Positions 53,718 to 64,000 of a DNA stretch of 64,000 nt are shown piece after piece. The stretch lies in assembly GCA_025765615.1 (NCBI GenBank), contig JAIVFJ010000229.1:33469-97468 (forward strand), read 5' to 3'. Under the pieces are notes generated by a model, which did no database searches, was not told the DNA's origin, and was given only the letters and a program-made list of their open reading frames with translations. The translations under genes were made by a program, and so were the position numbers. Source of the DNA: Zopfochytrium polystomum. Taxonomy: Eukaryota; Chytridiomycota; Chytridiomycetes; Chytridiales; Chytridiaceae. Within the stretch, counting starts at the first letter, position 1, and every line of letters starts with the position of its first letter.

Positions 53718-53876
53718 AGTGTAAACAGTCTACTCTGAGCGAGTGGAAGGAGTGAATGAAGTGGAGATGTGTGTTTGTGGGTGGTCCTTCTCCCCAACTT
53801 GGAGAGAAAGAGAAAAACTTTGTCATGAATAATTGTCACATAATAATGATATGCATGCTGTAATAGTTGCAGTGTA
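53718..53876 (-). mobile_element. Truncated L2 LTR
   Basis: Reverse complement of the right part of L2: TGTAAACAGTCTACTCTGAG, GTGTTTGTGGGTGGTCCTTC, CCCCAACTTGGAGAGAAAGAG. The match to L2 stops at about 53876 where other repeat sequence begins. Confidence 0.7.
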
Positions 53877-53879
53877 GAA

Positions 53880-54600
53880 GGTGATGTAGTGAGTGGAGGC
53901 AGCATTGCAAGAAGGTGGAAGGGTCAAAGAACCAAGGTTTGAATTGAGAACTTGTACAAGGAAGCGAGCGTAGCAAGCGATCAAGGGCAAGTGGGTAAAG
54001 AGAGCTTGTTTTTAGACAGGGACTGGCAAATTGGAGTGAGAGTGTGTCTTTTTTCAATAGGAAAACTCTGCCCAATTTATACTCCTGCAAGGAGGTTGAC
54101 CAGTTTCCTGTTTTGCCAATCTGAACAAGTTGCAAACTGCTTCAGACAGGACTTTGCTCTGGGGAGGTGTTATAAACCTCTTCCCACAGCGGGAGGGTGA
54201 TTTGAAATATTTAGAGCAATTAAAATCAACCAAGCTCTGTGTGGAGCCCAGTGTGCAAGAACTGGTCTCCCCACAGAGAGGGGAAAATGATTTGAAATCT
54301 TCAGGAGCATTTCAAATCAACCAAGGTCTGTCCAGAGGTCTGTGTCCAGTGACCAGTCTTCCCACAGAGGAAAGATGTTTTGAAATCATCATGGGTATTT
54401 CAAATCAACCAGTCCCTGGTTCAACAGTGGTTCAGACAACAGTCAGCTGACCTGGAGCTGCTGTGAGCTGCCCTGGTTCAACATTTCTCTGAACCCATTG
54501 AATGTGATTCTAATCACATTGTCCTCCTAGGAATGCAAAGCTGGAATCACCACTGTCTTCACCTAACTCTTTTTGTTGGATTCAGATTAGGCCTTTCGGC
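53880..54600 (-). repeat. Inverted paralogous locus R3 with empty insertion sites
   Basis: The reverse complement matches 10400-10503, 10917-10955 and 13160-13830, that is, the DNA around the L2 solo LTR and R2 copy 1 without either insert. Single ATTAG (54510-54514) and CAGC (54467-54470) sites are intact. The hairpin repeats are also present (54195-54400). Confidence 0.82.
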
Positions 54601-54674
54601 TTACCCGACATAGTGTAAGTCGCGTCAGTGGCGGCGACGAGACTGCCGCCGACATAGGAAGCTGGCTTCTAGGC

Positions 54675-54960
54675 TCAAATCTCAACAGGAGGGCTGTCAA
54701 AAAGAACTGTGGCAGATGCAGAGGCAGAAAGCTGGTGGTGTGCAAAATGAATGGCCATTATGGAGCCACAGGAGGATAAAGTAGAGGTGATTGCATGACG
54801 CAGGGAGCACTTCAGTTCATCAAAGTTTTTTCCAGTAGTTCCAGGAGCCAGTTGTTGGAGGACGAGTTGGTTGGCAGGTTTGTTGGTGAATTCTGTGGCG
54901 GCGGCTGGTAGTCGACAGGTGTAAGAAAATTTAATGTGTGGGGATGTGTTCTGAAGGCGG
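54675..54960 (-). pseudogene. Unidentified coding remnant
   Basis: About 90 codons read SYTCRLPAAATEFTNKPANQL ... SASASATVLFDSPPVEI with protein-like composition and no low complexity. No family recognised. Surrounded by repeats, so probably a transposon protein fragment. Confidence 0.3.
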
Positions 54961-55028
54961 GCTGCTGGTTTGTCTAACAAAGGATGCAGAAGGCAGAGCA
55001 AGGAAGAAGTCTGGTCCTTTGAGAACAA

Positions 55029-57205
55029 TGTGAGACTGTGCTCTCTAAATCTCCTCACCCTGGGCTGGAGGTGGAAATAGAGCAATGGCCTAAATACCAA
55101 TCCTATCTAATGAAAAGGGCAAAAGAAGGTGTCTAGGGGTCACCAGACAGGAAAATGTATTTGGAGTCTACCAAAACCCATCATCAAACACAAAAGAAAC
55201 TCTTTAAACACAAAAAAGAGCAGTTATCACACATCTAAAAGGGAAACATAAGAAAAGTGTGACAAAGGTGGCACAATCACAAAAGAAAGTGCAAAATGCC
55301 TCTGGTCCAAGACACAGAGAAACCCCAATGGCAAAGCCAAAGGGACTGAATCACTCAGTAAGGAATGAGACTTAGGGCAACAAAGGGGGCGCCTTAAGGC
55401 AGCACCAACCAATCTGTGCCAGCTCCTTCCCAAGGCAGAAGCCGAGGGGAAAGGCAAGAGAGTGGGGAGGAAAGTGGCCAGGTCCCAACCTGTTGGAGCC
55501 ACCACCTTGGAGCACCAGCTCCCTCTCTGCCAAAGACAAGCCCTAAGTTGAATTGGGTTGGACACAAAGGGCAAACACAAGGAACAGTTAGTGTGCAGAG
55601 ATGCCTGTTGGACCAAACCAGAACTGTTTTCCACTTAACAGAACCAGACACATCTTGTCTCACTCCCAAGAGAGGTTCCAACTCAATCCAAGGAGGGGGC
55701 ACGCAGGGTGGGAGACAGTGGGACTCTTCTTGCTTCATCCTACTAGGACACAGACATCTGCCTCACCAGGCCAGAGGAATCCCCTATCTTAGAAGCAAGG
55801 AAGGTTAAAACCCACACACAAGTGTGACACCATGACATCACAGGCATTAATCTGAGAGAAAGAGGGTCTGAACCCAGTGAAGACCAGGCCCACCAGAGGC
55901 CACAGGAGCCAACAACCAGGGAGATGGGGGCATACCTGAGAGACCATTTCTGCAGCAGTACCTGACCAGCCAGCTCATTCATATCACCTTGAGAGACCTG
56001 GATTTGACTAGATGTATTGACAGGAACCTAGAGGCACCACCACAGATTAACCCTCTATCCTTCCATCACCAAGTGGCTCCTACCCAGTCCAACCAAAGCA
56101 GCATGCAGAATGGTGAGGTGCACGAACCCAGCACACTGCCATGATGGCCAAGAGGACTCCAACCTCCTGTCACACACCAGGGGACTGCAACCCCCAGCTC
56201 ATACACACAGTTAGGAAGAAAAGGGCAGGCAAGGGACTTCAGGTACAGTTCTCACAGTCAACAAGAAGGGGGGGCAGCAGTTTAAATAGGAGAGGGTTGG
56301 AATCACAGGGAGGAGAGGAAAAAGGAGGGAAAACACATACAAGAACAGCAAAACAATAAATAAAACAGTAAAGAACAGAATGGATGGGTGATTCACCAAA
56401 TGGGGCTGAGCCATCAACAAAAAGAGACAGCTCAGAGAATCATGGGGCCATTTCTTGGCAGACAGCCACCAGAGCAGAGTGGAGGGGGGGGTGGAGGAAC
56501 TGGCAAGAAATGATTGGTGCAGACAAGAAGACACCCACCACAGCCACAGAAAGAAAGGAAGACACACAAAGAGAGACAGTAAACAAACAACTAAATAAAA
56601 GATAAAACAAGAAAAAGAGCCAAAACAAAAGAAAATACTAATTGAAAAAATAAGTAAAAATCATCAACAGAAAGAGAAAGAAAAGCCCTGTCTTCTCATA
56701 CCACTCATATGAGGCATTACATCATGGTAGCTGGGCATCTGGACTTTGCACCTCTCCCACAGAAGTGGTTCAGTCCTTAGTCATTCCAAAAGTGAGGGGT
56801 TATTAGCTGGGCATGGTGGACTTTGCAGCCCAACAGTCAGCATTTCTCGAACTTGACACGTTCCCAATTGAAGGGAGCGCTCTAACCACTGAGCAACGAA
56901 GCCCCATGCCAGCAGTTGAGCAAACACTGACTCACTCGGTCTGCAGCCATTGCACAGAATAATAATAATAATAGTAGCACAAATAATAATAGTGACAGGC
57001 GACGTGGGCGCGACAACAAGTGTAAGTCGGTGGCTTATGTGGACAACCAGTAATAATAATATTATGATATATACAGCAGAGTCCAAGCCGAATGCGTGTA
57101 TAACGCGCTTTGAGACAGGTGGATAATCCTCACAATTATCAGTGAAAAAGTGGGTATACACTCTTTTATTTGAGGTCACAGGCTTGACGGCCTATCGTCC
57201 TCACA
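55029..57205 (-). mobile_element. R2 element, copy 3 (2177 bp)
   Basis: Complete between TGTGAGACTG and GTCCTCACA, collinear with copy 1 throughout. No matching duplication is seen (flanks ACAA and GTAC), which may reflect recombination or later loss. Its tRNA-like block is at 56838-56905. Confidence 0.72.
56838..56905 (-). other. tRNA-like block in R2 copy 3
   Basis: The minus strand reads TTGCTCAGTGGTTAGAGCGC, CTCCCTTCAATTGGGAA and CAAGTTCGAGAAATG. The D-arm and anticodon-like arm are kept; the T-stem is not paired. Confidence 0.5.
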
Positions 57206-57247
57206 GTACCTCTTTTTTATTCTCGCAGCCATAGATTTGACAAAATA

Positions 57248-60200
57248 GCTCAGCAGCACGGCAGCAAATCCTTTCCACCACCACCAATTTCCTCAACATT
57301 ATCAAACACAAAAAGATGGGTGACAAAATTGCTTCTTACCTCATCCGTAACATTCTCCTCCCACGTGTCCGCTTTCTGTGGAAAACTGCCATTCTCCCCC
57401 GTACTTTCCTCAACAACCTCACCACACTCTGTCGCAAAACCTTCAAACGCCTGGTTGGCTACTGCACCTCTTTTCCCAATGCCCTCCTCCATCACCCCAT
57501 GACCCATAACTTCCCTGACTTTTACAATGAATACTGCTCTGACATGATTGTTGACCTCAACTCTCGCTTGAACTCCCCCTCTCTCATTGGCCACATAAGC
57601 CGTATCATGATGCACCGCCTCCAACTTGACCTGGCCTCTGGAGCTCCAGTTTTCTCACATCCCTTACCCTTGTCCCAGCCAAAAAAGCACTTCACCAAGT
57701 CTCTCATTCCCCTCCTTTTTAACCAACAAACATCCTTCCAATACTCTGGTCCACCCCTATTTTCTGTTCATGCTCACTCCATCAACTCATTAGTTCCTTG
57801 GCATATTTTTCTCAAAGTGCTTCCCACTCTCCGTTCACACTCAGTCTTCTTTTTTGAACAACTTTTTGACCTCCGCCTCACCAGTCCTTCTTACAAAGAC
57901 AGCTCTCTCCCTGACAAACTCTGTGAAGTGTACCACATCATTAAGACCTTTATTTTTGCTGCTCCCACCTTTGGCTCTCCAGTCTTTTACCACAGCCCTC
58001 CTGATGGTCCTCTTTACAATCCCTTTTACCCATCTTCTTTGGATCCCCTTCACCATCCCCCCCTTGCTCATGGCAGTTTTTTCTGTCTGATGACCCCACC
58101 ACAAGTGGAATTCTTCCGCATTGTTCACTGGACTCACACACTCCCAAACCCCCTACTCCTTTCTCATCACTACTCCAGGCTCCCTGAACGCCTTCACCCT
58201 TCCTCCCACAATTTCCACTTGGTTCAATGCCTTGGCTGCCCCATTGGCTCCCCCCCATTCTCTTACCCCTGCAGCAAGCACATCTCTCCCTACAATCCAA
58301 CTTCCCTTGCACACTCCACCTACACAGTCCCCATCAGCAGCCGCACAACTGCTACTGCAACTCGACCCTCCCAGCCCATCTTCTTTGTTAACTCACCTTC
58401 CCCCACCACCGTTTTCACACCCACACCTTTCCCACTCCTCACCTCCCGCCACTCCATTTTCAATCCAGCTCCCTTCACGAATCCCTGCTTTCAACCAATG
58501 GACGTGCCCCTCCTCCCTGCTGACCTTGCTCATACCCACCTATCCTTGACCTTTGACACTGATGGCTCCCTTCGCGAGGAGGGCTTCATGGCTGGCTCTG
58601 TTGTTTGCCTTGAGCTTAACTTTGAATTTTCTTTTGCCCTCCCTCCACTCTCTGCCTCTTCCACAACTGCTGAAATTGCTGCTCTCCTTGCTGCCCTCAC
58701 CATCACTGCAAAGCTTTCCCTGCCCCTCACTTTTCGACTTGACAATCTTGGAGTGGTTCACACCTTTGAGAAACTCTTTCCCTCAAACTCCTTTAGTCCC
58801 CATCCACACAGCGAGCTCAACACACCTCCTCTCTCTGATTCCCTCCATCGTCTTTTGCACACCACTTCCCACCCCACCCTTTGGGCATGTGTTGCAGCCA
58901 CTCTACAGTCTTGGATTGGCCCCCCTCCACAAGTTTCCTGGGTTCGTGGACACAACGGCGACGCTGGCAACGAACGAGCAGACAAGCTGGCATCATCTGT
59001 ACCCTTGACTTCCGATCCAACTTTGTTACCAATCCTCTCACAACAGATCCTCCCAGCCACCGCCTTCATCTCAAATACCCCCATCTTGGGCCAACTTCGA
59101 CGACAACTGCGACTCCTCACAGGTCTCTCTCACCATTTTGCACTTCTGAACACCTCAGCCTTTGCCCACATCACCCACAACCCTGACCTAGTTCATTGGG
59201 AAGCCACATTTCTTGTTCTCCACTCTGGAATTAAACCCTCTTCCCTCTTTGGCACCCTCCCTGGCTCTGCTCGTCGCAAGTATCGACTTCAAATCCTCAG
59301 CAACACTTTGCCCACCCAAAAAGTTCTACACCAACGACACCCTCAAGTCTACCCTGATGGGCTCTGCCGTCGATGCCACCACGCTCTGGAAACGACAGAG
59401 CATGTCTGGCAATGCCCTGCAGCTGCCGACGCCATTGCTATGATTCGCAACACCTTTGCTGAAACTCTTTCCTCCTCTGTTCCTCCTGCACCTCATGGCC
59501 ACTCTCCTCCTCAAGCCCATCCCATTTACTGGCTCTCCCGCCCTGAATTTCTCTTTGATGATCAATCTTGTATCAATTTTTCCTCCCTCCTTCGTGGCTT
59601 CATCCCTCAATCCTTTTATGACACCTTATTCTCACGTGATAACCCTGCTGCCTCTGTCCTTAAAACCCTTGTCACCACTTTCCATCAGCTCCTTCTTGAC
59701 GCCCATCAACTTATTTGGATCCCCCGTTGTGACGACACTATCTCTTGGGAGAAGTCAAAGTCCATCAAGCCCTCTGACAAGCGCTCCAAGCCCCGCAGAT
59801 CCCCTCCACCAAATTCCCAGGCCTCTCACCCTCGTTCCACGGCCTCTCACCCACTGTCTTCTCCAAACATCAACTCTTCCCTCCCTCCCACTCCATCATC
59901 CCACAGAACTCGTAACAGCTCCTCACAACCCTCTCAACCTCGCTGCACCACGTGTAGTCGCCGGCACTCCACTGACACTTGCCCAGGCATCTGGCTTTTG
60001 CGCACCAAGGCTTCTTCCAGATGGATTGACCACTACCTCGGCTGCATAAAACTTGTTGCAGGCATTATCTGGCTTCACCACACAATACAACTCCCCTCAC
60101 ACCAACAAGCAAGAGCCACTCGTCACCCATCTCCTGCTGAGCCCCCTGACGTTCACTGAGCCACTGTTGCCCTTCTCAATCTTGATATGGGCTGTTGCCT

Positions 60201-60494
60201 AATCTGACTTTTCCCAACCCTCCGATCTTTCACAGATGCTCCCCTCTCTTACACTGACATCCTTCAGACTCACTTCTCTATTTTCTTGATTCTGTGTTTT
60301 CCCCTTCTCCTTTGATCATTGTGGCTTTATGTGCGGTGGAGATGCCTGACGACCCTGTAAGTCCGTAGCGCATGGGGTGGGTTTGCTGAGGTGATACCTG
60401 GACGTAGTCCATTACAGTTCACCGTTGATGGCTCTTTCTCTTCCCGCCAGCCCCTCTGGGGCTGGAACAATAAAAAAAAAAAAATAAAAAAAAA
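57248..60494 (+). mobile_element. 5'-truncated LINE retrotransposon
   Basis: The element ends in an A-rich tail (about 60468-60494) and is flanked by AGATTTGACAAAATA (57233-57247) and AGATGTGACAAAATA (60495-60509), 14 of 15 identical. The endonuclease and reverse transcriptase core are missing, as in incomplete target-primed reverse transcription. A second, 275-bp copy of its 3' end is at 44624-44898. Confidence 0.88.
57316..60159 (+). CDS. LINE ORF2 C-terminal part: RNase H and zinc knuckles
   Basis: 947 codons without a stop. The first 400 residues correspond to the region after an RT core and are Pro/His/Ser-rich. RNase H: FDTDGSLREEG (about 411), TTAEIAALLAAL, RLDNLGVVHTF, and WVRGHNGDAGNERAD (about 545-558), with the acidic residues and His present. 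After it come LCRRCHHALETTEHVWQC (zf-RVT type, about 690) and CTTCSRRHSTDTC (Cx2Cx3Hx4C, about 880). The Met at 57316 is internal to the ancestral protein, so translation from it is doubtful. Base composition (C-rich, few G on this strand) differs from host genes. Confidence 0.85.
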   Translation: MGDKIASYLIRNILLPRVRFLWKTAILPRTFLNNLTTLCRKTFKRLVGYCTSFPNALLHHPMTHNFPDFYNEYCSDMIVDLNSRLNSPSLIGHISRIMMHRLQLDLASGAPVFSHPLPLSQPKKHFTKSLIPLLFNQQTSFQYSGPPLFSVHAHSINSLVPWHIFLKVLPTLRSHSVFFFEQLFDLRLTSPSYKDSSLPDKLCEVYHIIKTFIFAAPTFGSPVFYHSPPDGPLYNPFYPSSLDPLHHPPLAHGSFFCLMTPPQVEFFRIVHWTHTLPNPLLLSHHYSRLPERLHPSSHNFHLVQCLGCPIGSPPFSYPCSKHISPYNPTSLAHSTYTVPISSRTTATATRPSQPIFFVNSPSPTTVFTPTPFPLLTSRHSIFNPAPFTNPCFQPMDVPLLPADLAHTHLSLTFDTDGSLREEGFMAGSVVCLELNFEFSFALPPLSASSTTAEIAALLAALTITAKLSLPLTFRLDNLGVVHTFEKLFPSNSFSPHPHSELNTPPLSDSLHRLLHTTSHPTLWACVAATLQSWIGPPPQVSWVRGHNGDAGNERADKLASSVPLTSDPTLLPILSQQILPATAFISNTPILGQLRRQLRLLTGLSHHFALLNTSAFAHITHNPDLVHWEATFLVLHSGIKPSSLFGTLPGSARRKYRLQILSNTLPTQKVLHQRHPQVYPDGLCRRCHHALETTEHVWQCPAAADAIAMIRNTFAETLSSSVPPAPHGHSPPQAHPIYWLSRPEFLFDDQSCINFSSLLRGFIPQSFYDTLFSRDNPAASVLKTLVTTFHQLLLDAHQLIWIPRCDDTISWEKSKSIKPSDKRSKPRRSPPPNSQASHPRSTASHPLSSPNINSSLPPTPSSHRTRNSSSQPSQPRCTTCSRRHSTDTCPGIWLLRTKASSRWIDHYLGCIKLVAGIIWLHHTIQLPSHQQARATRHPSPAEPPDVH

Positions 60495-60509
60495 AGATGT
60501 GACAAAATA

Positions 60510-63500
60510 AAAGTGTGTGCGAACTGTTTGCAGGTCCAAGGGTCACTTGGTTTTTTGCAGGCGGGCGCTTCGTCGCATCCCTGGTGGGGATGGTGGAGCT
60601 CACCAGTGGGGCAGGAGTCGCAGCAACTGCAGGCTCTTTGCCTTTTGTGGTCGAGGCACGTATGCGCTTTGGTGGTTGTTTTGCAAGGAATCCCTCGCGT
60701 TTCTTGAACTCATGTGGGTTGTTGTCTTTCACAAGAGCCCAGTAATCGTGGATAGCTTTCGGGTGTAAGTCTTCCTCAAGCTGGTTCCAATTGTGTTTGG
60801 AGGAATATCGGAGCCACTTTGTCAGATATATGTACTTCTCACCATCAAAGGTGTGGGATTTGATTCGCTCGATTTGATATTCAACATCAGCAGGGTCTTC
60901 TTCATCCTCTTCAGGCTCAAAGTATCGCCTAACAAACTCAGGATGAATACCAGGAGCCATTGTGGTTTTGGAAGAAGGTTGGCGATGACGCCTCTTAGCG
61001 GTACGCCATTGTTCAAGTTCTTCATCGTAAGTTACACCAGCAAGCTCTACAGCTTCTTCAGCGGAGTCAGCAGGAGCGCGTTCTGTGTAAGGTCACAGCC
61101 ATGAGACATGCACAGTCCTGGTAACAATCTGGTTTCCAGGGAATGCCTCAACAATCGTATATTGAGCTTCAGAGTCCTTGCCAGTTAATGCAATGACTCG
61201 CACAGGGCCAACCCAACGGAACATGAGGGAGCAGTTCTTGTCGTTAAGTTTGCCAGGATTATCAAGAGGGACAGAAAGCCATGCTCTTTGTCCAAGTTGA
61301 ATTTTATGCGCCTCTTTATCCTTATCAAGGGAGACTTGATGCAAAAGGTTCTGATGGTCCTTTGCATGTGTCATGACAATCTTCTGTGCAGCAGCAAGTT
61401 TGTCAACAACTTCAGCCACATAAGGCTCTGTCAGAATGAGTTCTGAATTCATCGATTCTTGTGGGTCTGTTGAAGGGAGTTCATCCCCAAAGAAAAGGGT
61501 TCTTTCCAGAAAGAAGGTTGTACAACGGTTTGGCTTTCTCAGAGAAATTCTGAATAAATCGCTTGAAGTAGTTCGCAAAGCCAAGAAACTGTTGCAGCTG
61601 GTTCAATGTTCGCGGCGCGGGGTATTCATCCAGGCTAACAGTCTTTGAGGGGTCTTTGCGCAGTCCTTCCTTGGAAATGCGGTGTCCAAGGAATGGAAGG
61701 TCCAGGTGAAACAGATTACACTTGGAGGGTTTCAGATTAAGGTTGTATTCGCTGAAGCAGGAGAAAACACTCTCAAGATGTATGAAATGTTCATAGACGG
61801 AGTTTGAGTAAACTACCACATCATCAACATAAACCATACAGTACAACCACTTAATTCCAGCAAGAACGTGATCCATTGCTCTCTGAAAGGTCAGAGGGCT
61901 GTTACAAAGTCCAAACAGCATTACATTGAACTCGTGAAGTCCTAGCAAGGAGATAAAAGCAGTCTTATGACAATCTTCCTCAGCAACAGGAATTTGCTAG
62001 AATCCACTAAGTAAATCCATAGCACTAAACACGTATTTGTTGCTTATTGCATCAAAGACTTCCTCTACTTGCAGGAGGGGATAACGGTCTTTGATGGTGA
62101 TTTTGTTCACTTTACGAAAGTCAGCACAGAAACGCCAAGAGCCATCAGGTTTCTTTGCTAAGACAACAGGAGCAGCAAACGGAGATTTGCTTTCGCGAAT
62201 CACATTAGCTTCCTTCATTTTTTGGATGTGTTCACGTAACACTTCAGTTCTGCCAAGGCCCTCTGGATAAGGTTGCTTGCAGGAATCCGGGCACCTTCTT
62301 GGAGTTCAATAGTGTGCGGTGGTGGGAACTTCTTGCCAGTAATTTTACCGGGTCGGAAGATCTTAAAATAGCGATATACTAATTCTTTCAGGCAAGCAAC
62401 AACATCTTTGCCAAAAGCTTTAGTGATATGACCTGTCCTCAATTTGGCCCAGATTTCATCATCGGTCACCTGGAACTCAGGTGGGAGATATTCTAATTTA
62501 TCTCCTTGTATTGTGTCGCGACGAGGCATATCAGCTACAGGTGCGGCTACAGCTTCAATGTCGTCTTCATTCGCAAGTGTTTCTTCTGCATCTGAAGAGA
62601 AAATGCGTTCTATTTCAGCCATCTCATCATAAGAAGGCGGTACAATAGCATCAGGGAAGGTCTCAGTTGAGCCCTGCGTGGTATATCCTTTTCCAGCTTC
62701 AGGGAAACGGGGATAAAAGGATGTTTCCATGTGATCTACATCATTGAGAGCAGAACGGAAGGATTCTGTGTCTGTTGGGTTATGACAGTAGGCGATGTTT
62801 ACCATTGTCAAAAGCTGGGTTCCTCATGAAGTGTGTCAGGCACGTCAATGATGTAAGACTCTGGGTCTGGTGGTACATCAATAAGGTGGGCAACACAGGT
62901 ACCTTTTTTCAAAGAAAACTGCCCTATCACGCAGATTCAATAATGGGATCCTAAAAACCTTTGGACTACCATCTTCGTTATGAAGGTCAGCAGCTGTAAA
63001 TATAGATCCAGGGAAATGTATCTGGCTATCCATTAATGAGCCAACAGGTACAGCATGTACAGTTGATTCTTTGAAATGGGGTGGTTGGCGTAGACATACT
63101 TTCACCGAATGGCTGCATTTTGGGTCAAGAACAGTCTTTTCTGCGACAACAAGATCAATTATGTCACTTGGTACTGCTTCAGCCTGCATAGACTCAGAAC
63201 TACACAAGTAGTACAGTAACGGTCTTAAACCAGCAGTCTTCTCCACGCGGCGTAGTGGTCTCCCACATAATTGCCTCGTGTTTGAAGGAAATGATGGCAT
63301 TGAAAGCATGCATTGTTGGAGTTCCAATAATGACAGGTTTAGGACACTGCTGCATTACTGAAAAACGGAGCCATTTTCCACTGGCACCAGATTGTCCAAA
63401 ATTGACTTTCAGATAAGTATATCCGATAATTGGTACATGTCCTCCAATTCCTCTATTCATCACAGGACGAGAAGGGGGATGGATGACAGGTATTTTTGGT

Positions 63501-63900
63501 AAAGTACTCAGAAAAGAGGTAGTCACAACATTGTGACTGGAGCCAGAATTGATAAGACATTCTGGGATAATTTTACCGTGCACCCACATAGCAGCATAGG
63601 CAATGGTTGGAACTTTTTCGTCAAAAGCAACGTAAGACTCGGCATACTCTGGGGCAACATAGATTCTCACTTCATTACTAAAGCGCACTTTCTTTGTTGT
63701 TCCAGGTGGTAGTTCAGTGACTGATTCGTCATCACTCTCTGTCACAGTTTCAAAGACTGGGCAGTCATCTTTGTTCACTTTCAGAGGTGTTTTGTTGGTC
63801 GCTTCACCATTTTTGTCCTACGCTGTCAATGACAGGCTTGCCCTCGATTGTAACAGGAGGTATTGTGGCGACGGGATTGTCCATCTTTGTCATCTGTGTC
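60510..63900 (-). pseudogene. Internally deleted Ty3/gypsy element
   Basis: Reading from right to left. 63200-63780 is an aspartic-protease-like region whose active site reads INSGSS (Asp to Asn). 62215-62811 is a linker with acidic residues. 61997-62242 is RT N-terminal (SPFAAPVVLAKKPDGSWRFC) and 61490-61948 the RT palm (MVYVDDVVVYSN) and connection (QLQQFLGFANYFKRF). At about 61490 the sequence jumps to an integrase C-terminal region (61093-61480, ending TRTVHVSW), so RNase H and the integrase core are deleted. 60520-60960 has a chromodomain-like segment (YQIERIKSH...WLRYSSKHNWNQLEEDL). Several frame changes occur. Dead; LTRs not found. Upstream gag would lie beyond 63900. Confidence 0.82.
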
Positions 63901-64000
63901 GCTGAGCTCTTCGAGTGGGAAAAAAAAACCTTGTCAAGAGACACTCAAGACTGCACACCACCACCCCCCACCAACCTTGCCACCGCCCTCCACCACCTTC

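Noticed and set aside
55029..57205. Target-site duplication for R2 copy 3
   Set aside because: The flanks ACAA and GTAC do not match, so I did not claim one.

Overview
This is eukaryotic nuclear DNA. Genes have short spliceosomal introns (about 57-180 nt, GT-AG, possibly one GC-AG). Long intergenic stretches are packed with retrotransposons, DNA-transposon remnants and microsatellites, and there are no operons. Three things point to an early-diverging fungus: TKL-type kinases joined to Sel1 repeats, a Tf1/sushi-like chromovirus, and a fungal-style LINE with RNase H. Mucoromycota is my guess at low confidence; no ribosomal or other diagnostic marker is present.

Host genes. All host genes lie on the minus strand and belong to one shuffling family. 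Gene A (6103-8136) is a TKL kinase. Gene B (14314-19592) resolves into 13 exons and 1394 codons plus stop with every junction in frame: an N-terminal module, an acidic disordered region, a kinase and seven Sel1 repeats. Gene C (45559-48372) is a shorter kinase-Sel1 paralogue. Gene T1 (19972-22009) joins a TIR domain to Sel1 repeats (622 aa, three exons). Gene D (32890-37350) is a 1486-residue reading frame that starts with the same N-terminal module as gene B but carries a class-3 lipase and a P-loop GTPase. Broken relatives lie around them: A' (1480-4886, a decayed gene B relative with a degenerate kinase), a D-tail/Sel1 chimera (8830-9462), TIR fragments (23.1 kb and 48.5-50.2 kb) and a Sel1 fragment (50.95-51.55 kb). 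The combination of TIR, non-RD kinase, lipase, GTPase and tandem-repeat sensor modules, with birth-and-death evolution, resembles an innate-immune receptor/effector cluster. That reading is inference.

Mobile DNA. 24177-29481 is a young, intact Ty3/gypsy chromovirus: 353-bp LTRs with one difference, TSD CTTGC, gag and pol linked by a -1 shift at CCCAAAC, and an 11-nt self-primer PBS. It sits inside a copia remnant. 57248-60494 is a 5'-truncated LINE with 15-bp target duplications, inserted beside or into an internally deleted gypsy element (60.5-63.8 kb). An unclassified 2.2-kb repeat (R2) with TGTGAG/CTCACA ends and an embedded tRNA-like block occurs three times. An inverted paralogous locus at 54.4-54.6 kb preserves the empty sites of one R2 copy and of a neighbouring solo LTR. 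Other remnants: Tc1/mariner (30-31.2 kb), CACTA-like transposase (51.6-52.4 kb), copia RNase H (38.6-39 kb) and an EEP-type endonuclease (42.8-43.8 kb).

Stretches where I see no gene: 1-1480 (repeat R1 only), 4890-6100, 22650-24170 apart from a TIR fragment, 41700-42370, 43760-44230, 52450-54670 (repeats only).
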